Shown piece after piece: positions 1-7,575 of a stretch of DNA of 64,000 nt. Source of the DNA: Burkholderiales bacterium Ga0077544 (GTDB lineage Bacteria; Pseudomonadota; Gammaproteobacteria; Burkholderiales; Burkholderiaceae_D); contig LNEU01000026.1 in NCBI GenBank assembly GCA_001464355.1, forward strand, positions 434,001-498,000. Reading direction: 5' to 3'. Made by a program: the position numbers and the translations under genes. The notes below the pieces were generated by a model, which was given only the letters and a program-made list of their open reading frames with translations, was not told the DNA's origin and did no database searches. Position 1 is the stretch's first letter. Every line of letters starts with the position of its first letter.

Positions 1-172
1 TCAAAAAATGGAAAAAGAAGTGAACGTTGTTTGAGCGCAGCGAGTTTCGTTCGCTTCCCATTTTTTGATTTGCACAGACGGGAACCCGAAGGGCAGCGGC
101 TTGCGGTCGCCTTTTTTGGGTTACCTTTTTTGGCGAAGCAAAAAAGGTAACTAGCCGCCGGGCTACCCCGGC
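1..172. repeat. Extragenic repeat with three consecutive hairpins
   Basis: Three inverted repeats follow one another. The first pairs 1-11 with 58-68 (11 bp, A/T-rich) and has an inner imperfect arm, GAAGTGAACG against CGTTCGCTTC. The second pairs 120-131 with 140-151 (12 bp, GTTACCTTTTTT) around an 8-nt loop. The third pairs 157-162 with 167-172 (GCCGGG/CCCGGC). No reading frame explains the stretch. The style matches intergenic repeats I associate with Oxalobacteraceae and Comamonadaceae genomes, but no second copy is seen in this window, so the family assignment is from memory. Confidence 0.6.
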
Positions 173-343
173 AACTGAGCATCAGCGAAGAAAACACCCC
201 ATCAACTACCAGCAAACATAACAACAAGAAACATCCCGCAATAATCCACAATTTCTCTCCCGAGTTTTCCCCTCTGTCAAGACTGGCACAATCCCCCCAA
301 TTGCGTATCATCTAGCGCTCGCTACACTCATTAATCAATATTC
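173..343. other. Intergenic region upstream of tex
   Basis: This stretch between the hairpin repeat and tex has no convincing gene, strong promoter or terminator. TGGCAC near 282 and TTGC near 301 recall a sigma-54 promoter, but the spacing is too long. The ribosome-binding site before the tex ATG is weak. Confidence 0.4.
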
Positions 344-2695
344 ATGCTGCCTTCCATAGAACAACGTCTCGCCGTCGAACTCGCGGCCAAACCCGTACAA
401 GTTGCTGCGGCCATCGCCCTGCTAGATGAAGGCGCCACCGTGCCGTTTATTTCACGTTACCGCAAGGAAGCAACCGGTGGCCTGGATGACATCCAGTTGC
501 GCTTGCTGGAAGAACGCCTGCGCTATTTGCGCGAACTGGAAGACCGCCGCGCTGCCGTCATCGCCTCCATCGAAGAACAAAACAAGATGACGCCGGCGCT
601 ACTCGACGCCATCACGCACGCAGAAGACAAAACCCGACTGGAAGATTTGTATTTGCCGTACAAACAAAAACGTCGCACCAAAGCGCAGATCGCGGTCGAA
701 GCAGGGCTGACGGAATTAGCCGATGCATTACTGGCTGATCCAACGCTGAATCCTGAAGAAGAAGCGGCGAAATATCTGAAGCCTGCATTCACCGTCGATG
801 GCATCGACAATCCTGGCGTCGTAGATACCAAAGCCGCACTCGATGGCGCGCGCCAGATTTTGATGGAGCGCTTTGCCGAAGATGCAACGCTACTGCAATC
901 CTTGCGCGAATATCTGACTGAGCACGGCATCGTTGAATCCAAAGTAGTCGAAGGCAAGCAGGATGCCGGTGAAAAATTTGCCGATTATTTCGATTACTCG
1001 GAAACTATCGGGACTATCCCATCGCATCGCGCGCTCGCCCTGTTCCGCGGTCGCCGTGAAGAAATGTTGAACGTGAATCTGCGTCTCGACACCGAAGAAG
1101 AAAAACCAAAGTGGGACGCGCCACACAATCCTTGCGAAGGCCGCATTGCGGCCCGCTTCGGCATCAGCAATAAAAATCGCCCTGCCGACAAATGGCTGGC
1201 CGATACCGTGCGCTGGACCTGGCGCGTGAAAACTTTCATGCATCTGGAAACCGAGTTGATGACCAACTTGCGTGAGAAAGCAGAAGTCGAAGCGATCCAC
1301 GTTTTTGCATTGAATTTGAAAGCGCTCCTGCTGGCAGCACCGGCTGGTCCGCGCGCGACCATGGGGCTGGATCCTGGCTTGCGTACCGGCGTCAAGGTTG
1401 CGGTGGTCGATGCGACCGGCAAAGTGGTTGATACCGCCACCGTTTATCCGCATCAACCGCGCAATGACTGGGAAGGCACTTTGCACACGCTGTCGCAACT
1501 GGCAGAGAAGCACAAGGTCGCATTGATCTCTATCGGCAACGGCACCGCATCGCGTGAGACCGACAAGCTGGCGCAAGACTTGATCAAGCTGCGCCCTGAA
1601 TTGAAGCTGACGAAAATTGTTGTGTCCGAAGCCGGCGCATCGGTGTATTCCGCATCCGAATTTGCGTCGCGCGAATTGCCGGATATGGATGTCTCGATAC
1701 GTGGCGCAGTATCAATTGCGCGTCGCTTGCAAGATCCGTTGGCAGAACTGGTTAAGATCGATCCAAAATCCATCGGCGTCGGCCAGTATCAACATGACGT
1801 CGGCCAAACCCAGTTGGCGCGTTCGCTGGACGCCGTCGTTGAGGATTGCGTGAATGCCGTCGGCGTTGACGTCAATACCGCGTCCGCACCGTTGCTGGCG
1901 CGCGTATCGGGCTTGAACAATAGCGTGGCGCAAAGCATCGTCAGCTATCGGGACATGAAGGGCATGTTTGCATCGCGTGCCGATTTGCGCTCCGTGCCGC
2001 GCCTGGGCGATAAAACATTCGAGCAAGCCGCCGGATTCTTGCGTGTGATGGTCAGCGACAATCCGCTTGATGCGTCTGCCGTCCATCCGGAATCGTATCC
2101 GCTGGTGGAAAAAATTCTGGCTGACATCAAGCGTGATGTAAAAAGCATCATTGGTGACGAAAAGACATTGAAGTCCTTGAATCCGGCCAAATATGCGGAT
2201 GAGAAGTTTGGCGTGCCGACGATTACCGACATTTTGAAAGAGCTGGAAAAACCAGGTCGCGATCCGCGTCCAGAGTTCACAACAGCTACTTTCAAGGATG
2301 GCGTGGAAGAGATACGCGATTTGCGTCCTGACATGATTCTGGAAGGCGTGGTGACTAACGTAGCGGCCTTTGGCGCGTTCGTTGATATTGGCGTGCATCA
2401 GGATGGACTGGTGCATATTTCCGCGCTGTCGAATACCTTTGTCAAAGATCCGCACACGGTAGTCAAAGCGGGTCAGGTGGTGAAGGTCAAAGTTCTGGAA
2501 GTGGACGAGAAACGTAAACGTATCGCTTTGACAATGCGTTTATCCGATGCCGCACCAGTGGCTGGCAGCAAGCCCGAGCAACGCGCAGATCGAAATGACA
2601 GCAAGCGCCTGTCTCAGCATCAGAACCAACAAGGACGGCAGGCGGAGTCCGGTAGTAGCGCGATGGCAGCGGCTTTTGCCAAACTCAAGGGATAA
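344..2695 (+). CDS. tex: Tex family RNA-binding transcription accessory protein
   Basis: This is a cytoplasmic nucleic-acid-binding protein linked to transcription and RNA surveillance. The 783-residue length is normal for Tex. The N-terminal helical Tex domain is followed near residue 340 by a YqgF/RNase H-like fold starting [13 protein letters not shown]. Helix-hairpin-helix segments follow ([16 protein letters not shown] and [16 protein letters not shown]). A C-terminal S1 RNA-binding domain spans about residues 662-735 ([23 protein letters not shown]). The basic, glutamine-rich tail is low complexity. The ATG at 344 gives the usual Tex N-terminus although its ribosome-binding site is weak. 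It reads towards grx and ubiX but is not obviously co-functional with them. Confidence 0.95.
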   Translation: MLPSIEQRLAVELAAKPVQVAAAIALLDEGATVPFISRYRKEATGGLDDIQLRLLEERLRYLRELEDRRAAVIASIEEQNKMTPALLDAITHAEDKTRLEDLYLPYKQKRRTKAQIAVEAGLTELADALLADPTLNPEEEAAKYLKPAFTVDGIDNPGVVDTKAALDGARQILMERFAEDATLLQSLREYLTEHGIVESKVVEGKQDAGEKFADYFDYSETIGTIPSHRALALFRGRREEMLNVNLRLDTEEEKPKWDAPHNPCEGRIAARFGISNKNRPADKWLADTVRWTWRVKTFMHLETELMTNLREKAEVEAIHVFALNLKALLLAAPAGPRATMGLDPGLRTGVKVAVVDATGKVVDTATVYPHQPRNDWEGTLHTLSQLAEKHKVALISIGNGTASRETDKLAQDLIKLRPELKLTKIVVSEAGASVYSASEFASRELPDMDVSIRGAVSIARRLQDPLAELVKIDPKSIGVGQYQHDVGQTQLARSLDAVVEDCVNAVGVDVNTASAPLLARVSGLNNSVAQSIVSYRDMKGMFASRADLRSVPRLGDKTFEQAAGFLRVMVSDNPLDASAVHPESYPLVEKILADIKRDVKSIIGDEKTLKSLNPAKYADEKFGVPTITDILKELEKPGRDPRPEFTTATFKDGVEEIRDLRPDMILEGVVTNVAAFGAFVDIGVHQDGLVHISALSNTFVKDPHTVVKAGQVVKVKVLEVDEKRKRIALTMRLSDAAPVAGSKPEQRADRNDSKRLSQHQNQQGRQAESGSSAMAAAFAKLKG

Positions 2696-2719
2696 GCAGC
2701 AGAAGCTCCCGGTTTTTCT

Positions 2720-2725
2720 TATAAT
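2720..2725 (+). promoter_or_regulatory. Candidate -10 element for the glutaredoxin gene
   Basis: A perfect TATAAT lies 29 bases before the glutaredoxin ATG, inside the 59-bp gap after tex. No good -35 hexamer is found 16-18 bases upstream, so this is only a candidate. Confidence 0.3.
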
Positions 2726-2754
2726 GACGCATTAACTTACACAGCGAGGCAGTA

Positions 2755-3069
2755 ATGAGCGACGACGTACAATCCTGGATCAAAGAAACCGTAACCCAAA
2801 ATCCAGTGGTTTTATTCATGAAGGGCACGGCCCAATTTCCACAATGCGGCTTCTCAGGCAAAGCGATTGCATTGCTGAAAGAAAGCGGCGTAACTGATCT
2901 GATCACCGTCAATGTATTGGACGATGCAGAAGTTCGCCAAGGCATCAAGGATTACTCCCAATGGCCTACCGTTCCTCAGTTGTATGTCAACGGTGAATTC
3001 ATCGGCGGCTCCGACATCATGAACGAAATGTTCGCGTCGGGCGAACTGCAAACTTTGTTGAAAGCTTAA
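2755..3069 (+). CDS. grxD: Monothiol glutaredoxin, Grx4/GrxD family
   Basis: This 104-residue cytosolic protein belongs to the CGFS monothiol glutaredoxins, which carry or insert [2Fe-2S] clusters, usually with a BolA-type partner. The active site reads QCGFSGKA at about residues 29-36, with a single cysteine. The glutathione-binding TVPQLYVNGEFIGG segment follows. A GAGG ribosome-binding site precedes the ATG. A BolA-family gene (ibaG) occurs at 24191 in this window, the kind of protein Grx4 pairs with elsewhere. The stop codon lies directly before the ubiX GTG, which suggests co-transcription. Confidence 0.93.
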   Translation: MSDDVQSWIKETVTQNPVVLFMKGTAQFPQCGFSGKAIALLKESGVTDLITVNVLDDAEVRQGIKDYSQWPTVPQLYVNGEFIGGSDIMNEMFASGELQTLLKA

Positions 3070-3070
3070 T

Positions 3071-3694
3071 GTGACGGCGTCTGCTGACGCACTCTCATTA
3101 GCGCAGCCGCAAGCACCGCGCCGGAAGCGATTAATCATCGCGATCACCGGCGCGACCGGTGTTATCTACGGCGTGCGCCTGTTGCAAGTACTGCGCGATC
3201 ATGCAGATGTGGAAACGCATCTGCTGATTTCTGAAGCGGGCATACTCAATCTGCATCAGGAACTCGACATGAAGCGCAAGCATGTCGAGGCGCTGGCAGA
3301 TGTCGTGCACAACGTACGCGATGTGGGCGCATCGATCGCCAGCGGCTCTTTTCAGTCCGACGGCATGATCGTCGCGCCCTGCTCTATGAAGACACTGGCG
3401 GCGGTCGCACACGGCCTATCCGACAATTTGATTACACGCGCGGCGGACGTGGTTTTAAAAGAACGCCGCCGTCTGGTCTTGATGGTGCGCGAAACGCCTT
3501 TCAATCTGGCGCATCTGCGCAATATGACTGCCGTGACCGAAATGGGCGGCATTATTTTTCCACCTCTCCCCGGTTTTTATCACCGCCCTGCATCGATTGC
3601 AGAAATGGTCGATCACACAGTAGGTCGCGTACTGGATTTATACGACATACAACACGCATTGACGCCGCGCTGGTCGGGCATGAAGTCCGAATAA
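3071..3694 (+). CDS. ubiX: UbiX flavin prenyltransferase
   Basis: UbiX prenylates FMN to make the cofactor of UbiD decarboxylases in ubiquinone synthesis. The Rossmann-like N-terminus reads IIAITGATGVIYGVRLLQVL. Also visible are the conserved APCSMKTLAAVAHGLSDNLI segment, the LVLMVRETPFNLAHLRNM segment and the late PPLPGFYH motif. The 207-residue length is normal. The frame opens with GTG at 3071, immediately after the glutaredoxin stop, with no clear ribosome-binding site, so translational coupling is likely. The first 17 residues are extra relative to the core fold. No ubiD is nearby. Confidence 0.93.
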   Translation: MTASADALSLAQPQAPRRKRLIIAITGATGVIYGVRLLQVLRDHADVETHLLISEAGILNLHQELDMKRKHVEALADVVHNVRDVGASIASGSFQSDGMIVAPCSMKTLAAVAHGLSDNLITRAADVVLKERRRLVLMVRETPFNLAHLRNMTAVTEMGGIIFPPLPGFYHRPASIAEMVDHTVGRVLDLYDIQHALTPRWSGMKSE

Positions 3695-3794
3695 TTCGTG
3701 CTCCCCGCACGACAAGTTTTCAGCAAGTCCGACTCTTGCAAACTGAGCATCATTGCCAATCTGAATTACTCCCACTCCCTATCTTTGTATCGCT

Positions 3795-3819
3795 GTAACC
3801 TTTTCGCCCACACAACGAA
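3795..3819 (+). promoter_or_regulatory. Candidate ECF sigma-factor promoter for msrB-msrA
   Basis: GTAACC (3795-3800) is separated by 15 bases from CGAA (3816-3819). This resembles the GTAACC/CGAA promoter class of some ECF sigma factors of oxidative stress, which I recall with a spacing near 16. It would give a leader of about 80 nt before msrB. No sigma-70 promoter is evident in this 210-bp gap. Confidence 0.4.
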
Positions 3820-3904
3820 ATAACAGGTGTAGGCGAATCCGCTCAGGCGCGCGGAACGTATACGTCTACAAGCGCGAATTTTTCGCATGCTTTATCAAGG
3901 AGAC

Positions 3905-4525
3905 ATGATGATCAAAGAAGACCCGTCCATCCGCAAAGCCGACAAGCAGGATGACGACAGCAGCTCACGCCGCACTGTATTGAAAGGGGGCGTCGCTGCC
4001 TTGTTTGCAGGTTTCTTTTCACGCAACGTGAGTGCGGCGAGCAATCCGAAGGAATCTGCGACAACAACACCGAGAGTCGTTTCAATAGAAATTTTTTCGG
4101 CATCGGGCAAGAGCGAGAAAATTGTAAATATTCCCAAAGTCGTCAAGACTGACGAGCAATGGCGCAAGCAACTCTCGGTGCAGTCATTCAAAATCACGCG
4201 CAGATCGGGCACAGAACGCCCATTCAGCGGCGAGTATGCAAAGAGCCATGGCGATGGCTTGTATCGATGCATTTGCTGCGGCAATGCCTTGTTCGATTCC
4301 AGGACAAAGTTTGAATCCGGCACCGGCTGGCCTAGTTTTTGGCAAGCGATCTCTTCCTTGAACGTGATCAAAAGTTCGGATCGCAGTTTTGGCATGCAAA
4401 GAGATGAAATTTTGTGCGGACTATGCGATGCGCATCTGGGTCACGTATTCAACGATGGCCCCAAGCCTACCGGCTTGCGTTACTGCATGAACTCGGTGGC
4501 GCTGAACTTTGTGCCTCGCGGCTAA
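3905..4525 (+). CDS. msrB: Exported (Tat) peptide-methionine (R)-S-oxide reductase MsrB
   Basis: MsrB reduces the R-epimer of methionine sulfoxide. The N-terminus carries a twin-arginine signal, SSRRTVLKGG followed by a hydrophobic stretch and an A-S-A cleavage region, so a periplasmic location is predicted. The MsrB domain fills the C-terminal part. The zinc cysteines occur as CICCG and CGLCDAHLGH, and the catalytic cysteine lies in RYCMNS. The frame is open from ATG 3887, but an AAGGAG at 3897-3902 favours ATG 3905 or 3908. The msrA gene follows 59 bp downstream, and a candidate ECF promoter lies upstream. Confidence 0.9.
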   Translation: MMIKEDPSIRKADKQDDDSSSRRTVLKGGVAALFAGFFSRNVSAASNPKESATTTPRVVSIEIFSASGKSEKIVNIPKVVKTDEQWRKQLSVQSFKITRRSGTERPFSGEYAKSHGDGLYRCICCGNALFDSRTKFESGTGWPSFWQAISSLNVIKSSDRSFGMQRDEILCGLCDAHLGHVFNDGPKPTGLRYCMNSVALNFVPRG

Positions 4526-4584
4526 ATATTGCCGACAACGCAGATATCGACTGTTTTCTTTTGCTGAATTATCAGGAGTACGCA

Positions 4585-5304
4585 ATGAAATTACCCAATA
4601 CCAAATTCGTCAGCAAAGTCGCTTTTTTGTCCCTGCTGACGCTGGGCAGCTTTGCCTCCCACCCCCTCCATGCTGCCGAAGCACCAGTAGTGATCGCATC
4701 GCCTGCGCTCGATAATCCAAAAGCCAAAGGTGCATTACAAACGGCCGTGTTTGCCGGCGGATGCTTTTGGGGAGTGGAAGGAGTATTCGAGCATGTGCGC
4801 GGTGTGCGCAATGTGATCTCCGGCTATGCCGGCGGTGACAAGACAGACGCGACTTACGGCCTGGTGAGCCGCGGCCGCACGCGCCATGCCGAAGCGGTGC
4901 AAATTACCTTTGACCCGGCCGAAGTATCTTACGGTGAGCTATTGCATATATTCTTCTCGGTTGCACATGATCCGACTCAACTCAACCGTCAGGGACCGGA
5001 TACTGGACCGCAGTACCGGTCGGCCGTTTTTTATGCCGACGATACACAGAAAAAAGTAACTGAAGGATACATAGCGCAATTAAATCAGGCTCGCGCTTTT
5101 CGCCGCGATATGGTTACGCAGATCAATCCTCTGAAAGAGTTTTATGCAGCAGAGACATATCATCAGAATTTTTTGCAACGCAATCCGCGACATCCCTACA
5201 TCGTCCGCCACGATTTGCCAAAAATTCGCAATCTCGAACGCATCTTCCCGACTCTATACGTTCAAGAGTCGGTCGCCTTGAACAAGGCTGCTGCAATCAA
5301 GTAA
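4585..5304 (+). CDS. msrA: Exported peptide-methionine (S)-S-oxide reductase MsrA
   Basis: MsrA reduces the S-epimer of methionine sulfoxide. The start at ATG 4585 follows an AGGAG and gives a Sec signal peptide (KVAFLSLLTLGSFAS, then HAAEA), 239 residues in total. The longer open frame from 4414 overlaps msrB and has no such support. The catalytic GCFWGVEGVFEHV motif lies near residue 54. The conserved FFSVAHDPTQLNRQG and GPQYRSAVFY segments follow, then YHQNFLQRNP. Paired with the upstream Tat-exported MsrB, it would give periplasmic repair of both sulfoxide epimers. A hairpin terminator follows. Confidence 0.93.
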   Translation: MKLPNTKFVSKVAFLSLLTLGSFASHPLHAAEAPVVIASPALDNPKAKGALQTAVFAGGCFWGVEGVFEHVRGVRNVISGYAGGDKTDATYGLVSRGRTRHAEAVQITFDPAEVSYGELLHIFFSVAHDPTQLNRQGPDTGPQYRSAVFYADDTQKKVTEGYIAQLNQARAFRRDMVTQINPLKEFYAAETYHQNFLQRNPRHPYIVRHDLPKIRNLERIFPTLYVQESVALNKAAAIK

Positions 5305-5320
5305 AAGAAAGCGGCAAGAA

Positions 5321-5357
5321 AAAACCCTCTGCAACTTGACGTTACAGAGGGTTTTTA
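5321..5357 (+). terminator. Rho-independent terminator after msrA
   Basis: AACCCTCTG (5323-5331) pairs with CAGAGGGTT (5345-5353) around 13 loop bases and is followed by TTTATTT. It lies 18 bases after the msrA stop and just before the oppositely oriented tRNA gene. Confidence 0.85.
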
Positions 5358-5360
5358 TTT

Positions 5361-5436
<76 letters not shown>

Positions 5437-5463
5437 GAAACTTTTCGCAGCGCGTATTCTACG

Positions 5464-5973
5464 CTATTTAATGCGGGTAAGTGTAGGTCTTCCACCTTTT
5501 TTTGGTGGATCTGGCGCATCACCGGCTTCATCGCCTGTATTTATCTCGTTCGGCTTTTGTGCCATAGGCACCGAAATCAACGCAGGACCCGAAGAAGACT
5601 GTACCGGTTGACCGGAAATATCCTCGGGCTGCTGGTCCGTTGACTGCGCAGCCTCCGACTTGCTGCCGGCTTCAAATGCCATGCCCTGCCCGTTTTCACG
5701 AGCATAGATGGCAACAACATTATCGACAGGAACCGAAATATCGCGCGAGACACCGCCAAAACGTGCGCTGAAACGAATCAAATCGTTTTCCATCTTCAAG
5801 CCGCTAGTGGCACTGAAGCTGATGTTAAGCACGATCTCGCCATTCTTGACGAATTCCATCGGAACCCGCGTACTCGCGTCCACTATGGCAGCCAGATACG
5901 GTGTGTAGCCGTTGTCAGTACACCATTCGTAAATGGCGCGCAGCAGGTACGGTTTGGTAGAAGTTTCAGACAT
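5464..5973 (-). CDS. sspB: ClpXP protease specificity-enhancing factor SspB
   Basis: SspB is a cytosolic adaptor that delivers ssrA-tagged peptides to ClpXP. The N-terminal substrate-binding domain starts near KPYLLRAIYEWC and includes NISFSATSGLKMEN and RFSARFGG. A flexible acidic linker follows. The last residues, GGRPTLTRIK, correspond to the ClpX-binding tail of the family. The 169-residue length is normal. It lies downstream of sspA on the same strand, with a 119-bp gap containing an 11-bp inverted repeat. Confidence 0.95.
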   Translation of the reverse strand: MSETSTKPYLLRAIYEWCTDNGYTPYLAAIVDASTRVPMEFVKNGEIVLNISFSATSGLKMENDLIRFSARFGGVSRDISVPVDNVVAIYARENGQGMAFEAGSKSEAAQSTDQQPEDISGQPVQSSSGPALISVPMAQKPNEINTGDEAGDAPDPPKKGGRPTLTRIK

Positions 5974-6022
5974 GATGCCTATCGATGCAACGCATGTAAA
6001 AAGTGTGCCATGAAATCAAAGC

Positions 6023-6074
6023 AATGTCGTTGAATGAAAGGCAAGATGAACCATCAGTCTCACTCAACGACATT
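6023..6074. repeat. 11-bp perfect inverted repeat between sspA and sspB
   Basis: AATGTCGTTGA (6023-6033) is repeated inverted as TCAACGACATT (6064-6074), with 30 bases between. No T-run follows on either side, so it is not a typical terminator. In the sspA-sspB transcript it would form a hairpin that could affect processing or the relative expression of the two genes. Confidence 0.55.
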
Positions 6075-6092
6075 TGATGCATGACGCAAATT

Positions 6093-6704
6093 TTAACGAC
6101 GCATGACTTTTTCAGAAGGGGTCAGCGCTTCGATGTAGGCAGGACGCGAGAAGATGCGCTCTGCGTATTTCATCAAAGGTGCAGCGGTTTTCGACAATTC
6201 GATACCGTAGTGATCCAAACGCCACAGCAATGGAGCGATCGCGACATCCAGCATCGAGAATTCATCACCCAGCATGTATTTGTTTTTGAGGAACAGCGGT
6301 GCCAGTGTGGTCAGGCGATCGCGGATTTCATTGCGTGCTTTTTCCTGCGCTTTTTCACCGCTACGACCTTTGTCGTTTTCCAATACATGGACGTGGATGA
6401 ACAATTCTTTTTCAAAATTGAACAACATCAGGCGCGCACGCGCGCGCATCAATGGGTCAGCCGGCATCAATTGTGGATGCGGGAAACGCTCATCAATGTA
6501 TTCATTGATGATGTTGGATTCGTACAGGATCAAATCGCGTTCAACCAGAATCGGCACCTGGCCGTACGGATTCATTGTCGAAATGTCTTCCGGTTTGTTA
6601 AACAGATCCACATCGCGTACTTCAAAGTCCATGCCTTTTTCAAACAGGACCAGACGGCAGCGTTGGGAAAATGGGCAAGTCGTGCCCGAATAGAGAACCA
6701 TCAT
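6093..6704 (-). CDS. sspA: Stringent starvation protein A, GST fold
   Basis: SspA is an RNA-polymerase-associated regulator with a glutathione-S-transferase fold but no transferase activity in characterised members. The thioredoxin-like N-terminal half begins LYSGTTCPFSQRCRLVLFEKG. The conserved surface segment ERFPHPQLMP holds the PHP residues. The C-terminal helical domain contains EFSMLDVAIAPLLWRL. The 203-residue length is standard. It starts at ATG 6704 after AAGGA and sits between petC and sspB, as in many proteobacteria. Confidence 0.95.
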   Translation of the reverse strand: MMVLYSGTTCPFSQRCRLVLFEKGMDFEVRDVDLFNKPEDISTMNPYGQVPILVERDLILYESNIINEYIDERFPHPQLMPADPLMRARARLMLFNFEKELFIHVHVLENDKGRSGEKAQEKARNEIRDRLTTLAPLFLKNKYMLGDEFSMLDVAIAPLLWRLDHYGIELSKTAAPLMKYAERIFSRPAYIEALTPSEKVMRR

Positions 6705-6728
6705 TTTTTATAGTTCCTTAGAAACAAA

Positions 6729-6754
6729 GGGGTGAGACGCAGGCGGCTCACCCC
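6729..6754 (-). terminator. Probable terminator after petC
   Basis: GGGGTGAG (6729-6736) pairs with CTCACCCC (6747-6754), an 8-bp GC-rich stem with a 10-nt loop. On the minus strand it is followed by TTTGTTTC, a modest T-rich tail. It separates petC from sspA. Confidence 0.5.
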
Positions 6755-6771
6755 GAAACAAATGCCCGCAG

Positions 6772-6777
6772 ATTATA
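6772..6777 (-). promoter_or_regulatory. Candidate -10 element for sspA
   Basis: TATAAT on the minus strand lies 68 bases before the sspA ATG, within the small inverted repeat TGCCCG (6763-6768)/CGGGCA (6778-6783). No clear -35 box is present. Confidence 0.3.
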
Positions 6778-6788
6778 CGGGCAACAAA

Positions 6789-7553
6789 TTACTTGATATC
6801 TTTCCAGTAGGAAGCGTTCAAGCGCCAGGTGATTACGATAAATACACCCAGGAACATCAATACCCAAGCGCCCAGGCGCTTGCGGGTATTTTGTGCAGGC
6901 TCAGCCATCCACGTCATGAAAGACACGAGATCAGCGATTGATTTATCGTATTCAAGTGCAGTCAGCTTGCCAGGTGTAACTTGCTCGAAACCGGCAAATT
7001 TATGGATCACCTTGCTTGCATCATGCGGATCTTTTTCATCCACGAACTTGGCTTCGCGTATGCCCTGTAGTTCCCACAGGGCATGCGGCATCGCGACACT
7101 CGGGAAAGCCAGATTATTCCAGCCAGTCGCGCGCGTATCGTCCTTGTAGTAGGTACGCAGATAAGTGTAGAGCCAGTCCGGTCCCGAACCTGCGCTGGAC
7201 GCTTTTGCGCGGGCGATCACCGACAAATCCGGTGGCGCTGCGCCAAACCATTCCTTCGCATCTTTCGGCGTCATCGCAATGGTCATCATGCTGCCAACCT
7301 TGTCCGACGTGAACAGCAGATTATTCTTGATTTGCTCTTCAGTCAGCCCCAGGTCTTGCAGCTTGTTGTAACGCAAAGCCGATGCCGAATGACAGCTCAA
7401 GCAGTAGTTTACAAAAAGGCGGGCGCCGTTCTGCAAAGCAGCCAGGTCCTTGGTATGGTCAGGTGCCTTGTCCAGTGGAATCCCACCTTCCGCAGCCAAT
7501 GCCAAGCCCGGCAAAAGCACCAGCGTCGCAATCAGTTTTTTCATCAAGTTCAT
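6789..7553 (-). CDS. petC: Ubiquinol-cytochrome c reductase, cytochrome c1
   Basis: This is the c-type heme subunit of the bc1 complex, carrying electrons from the Rieske protein to soluble cytochrome c on the periplasmic face. ATG 7553 follows an AAGGA and gives a Sec signal (LIATLVLLPGLALAAEGG). The heme site CLSCH follows near mature residue 30 (FVNYCLSCHSASALRYN). The C-terminus has one membrane anchor, LGAWVLMFLGVFIVITWRL. The longer frame to 7631 overlaps petB and is rejected. It is the last gene of petA-petB-petC, overlapping none and followed by a probable terminator. Confidence 0.95.
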   Translation of the reverse strand: MNLMKKLIATLVLLPGLALAAEGGIPLDKAPDHTKDLAALQNGARLFVNYCLSCHSASALRYNKLQDLGLTEEQIKNNLLFTSDKVGSMMTIAMTPKDAKEWFGAAPPDLSVIARAKASSAGSGPDWLYTYLRTYYKDDTRATGWNNLAFPSVAMPHALWELQGIREAKFVDEKDPHDASKVIHKFAGFEQVTPGKLTALEYDKSIADLVSFMTWMAEPAQNTRKRLGAWVLMFLGVFIVITWRLNASYWKDIK

Positions 7554-7575
7554 GATTCTTTTATCCTTTTGCGGC

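Noticed and set aside
282-305. Sigma-54-like TGGCAC...TTGC before tex
   Set aside because: The GG and GC elements are 16 bases apart instead of 10, so it does not fit a -24/-12 promoter.
4414-4584. Long N-terminal extension of MsrA
   Set aside because: It overlaps msrB and has no ribosome-binding site. ATG 4585 gives a normal signal peptide.
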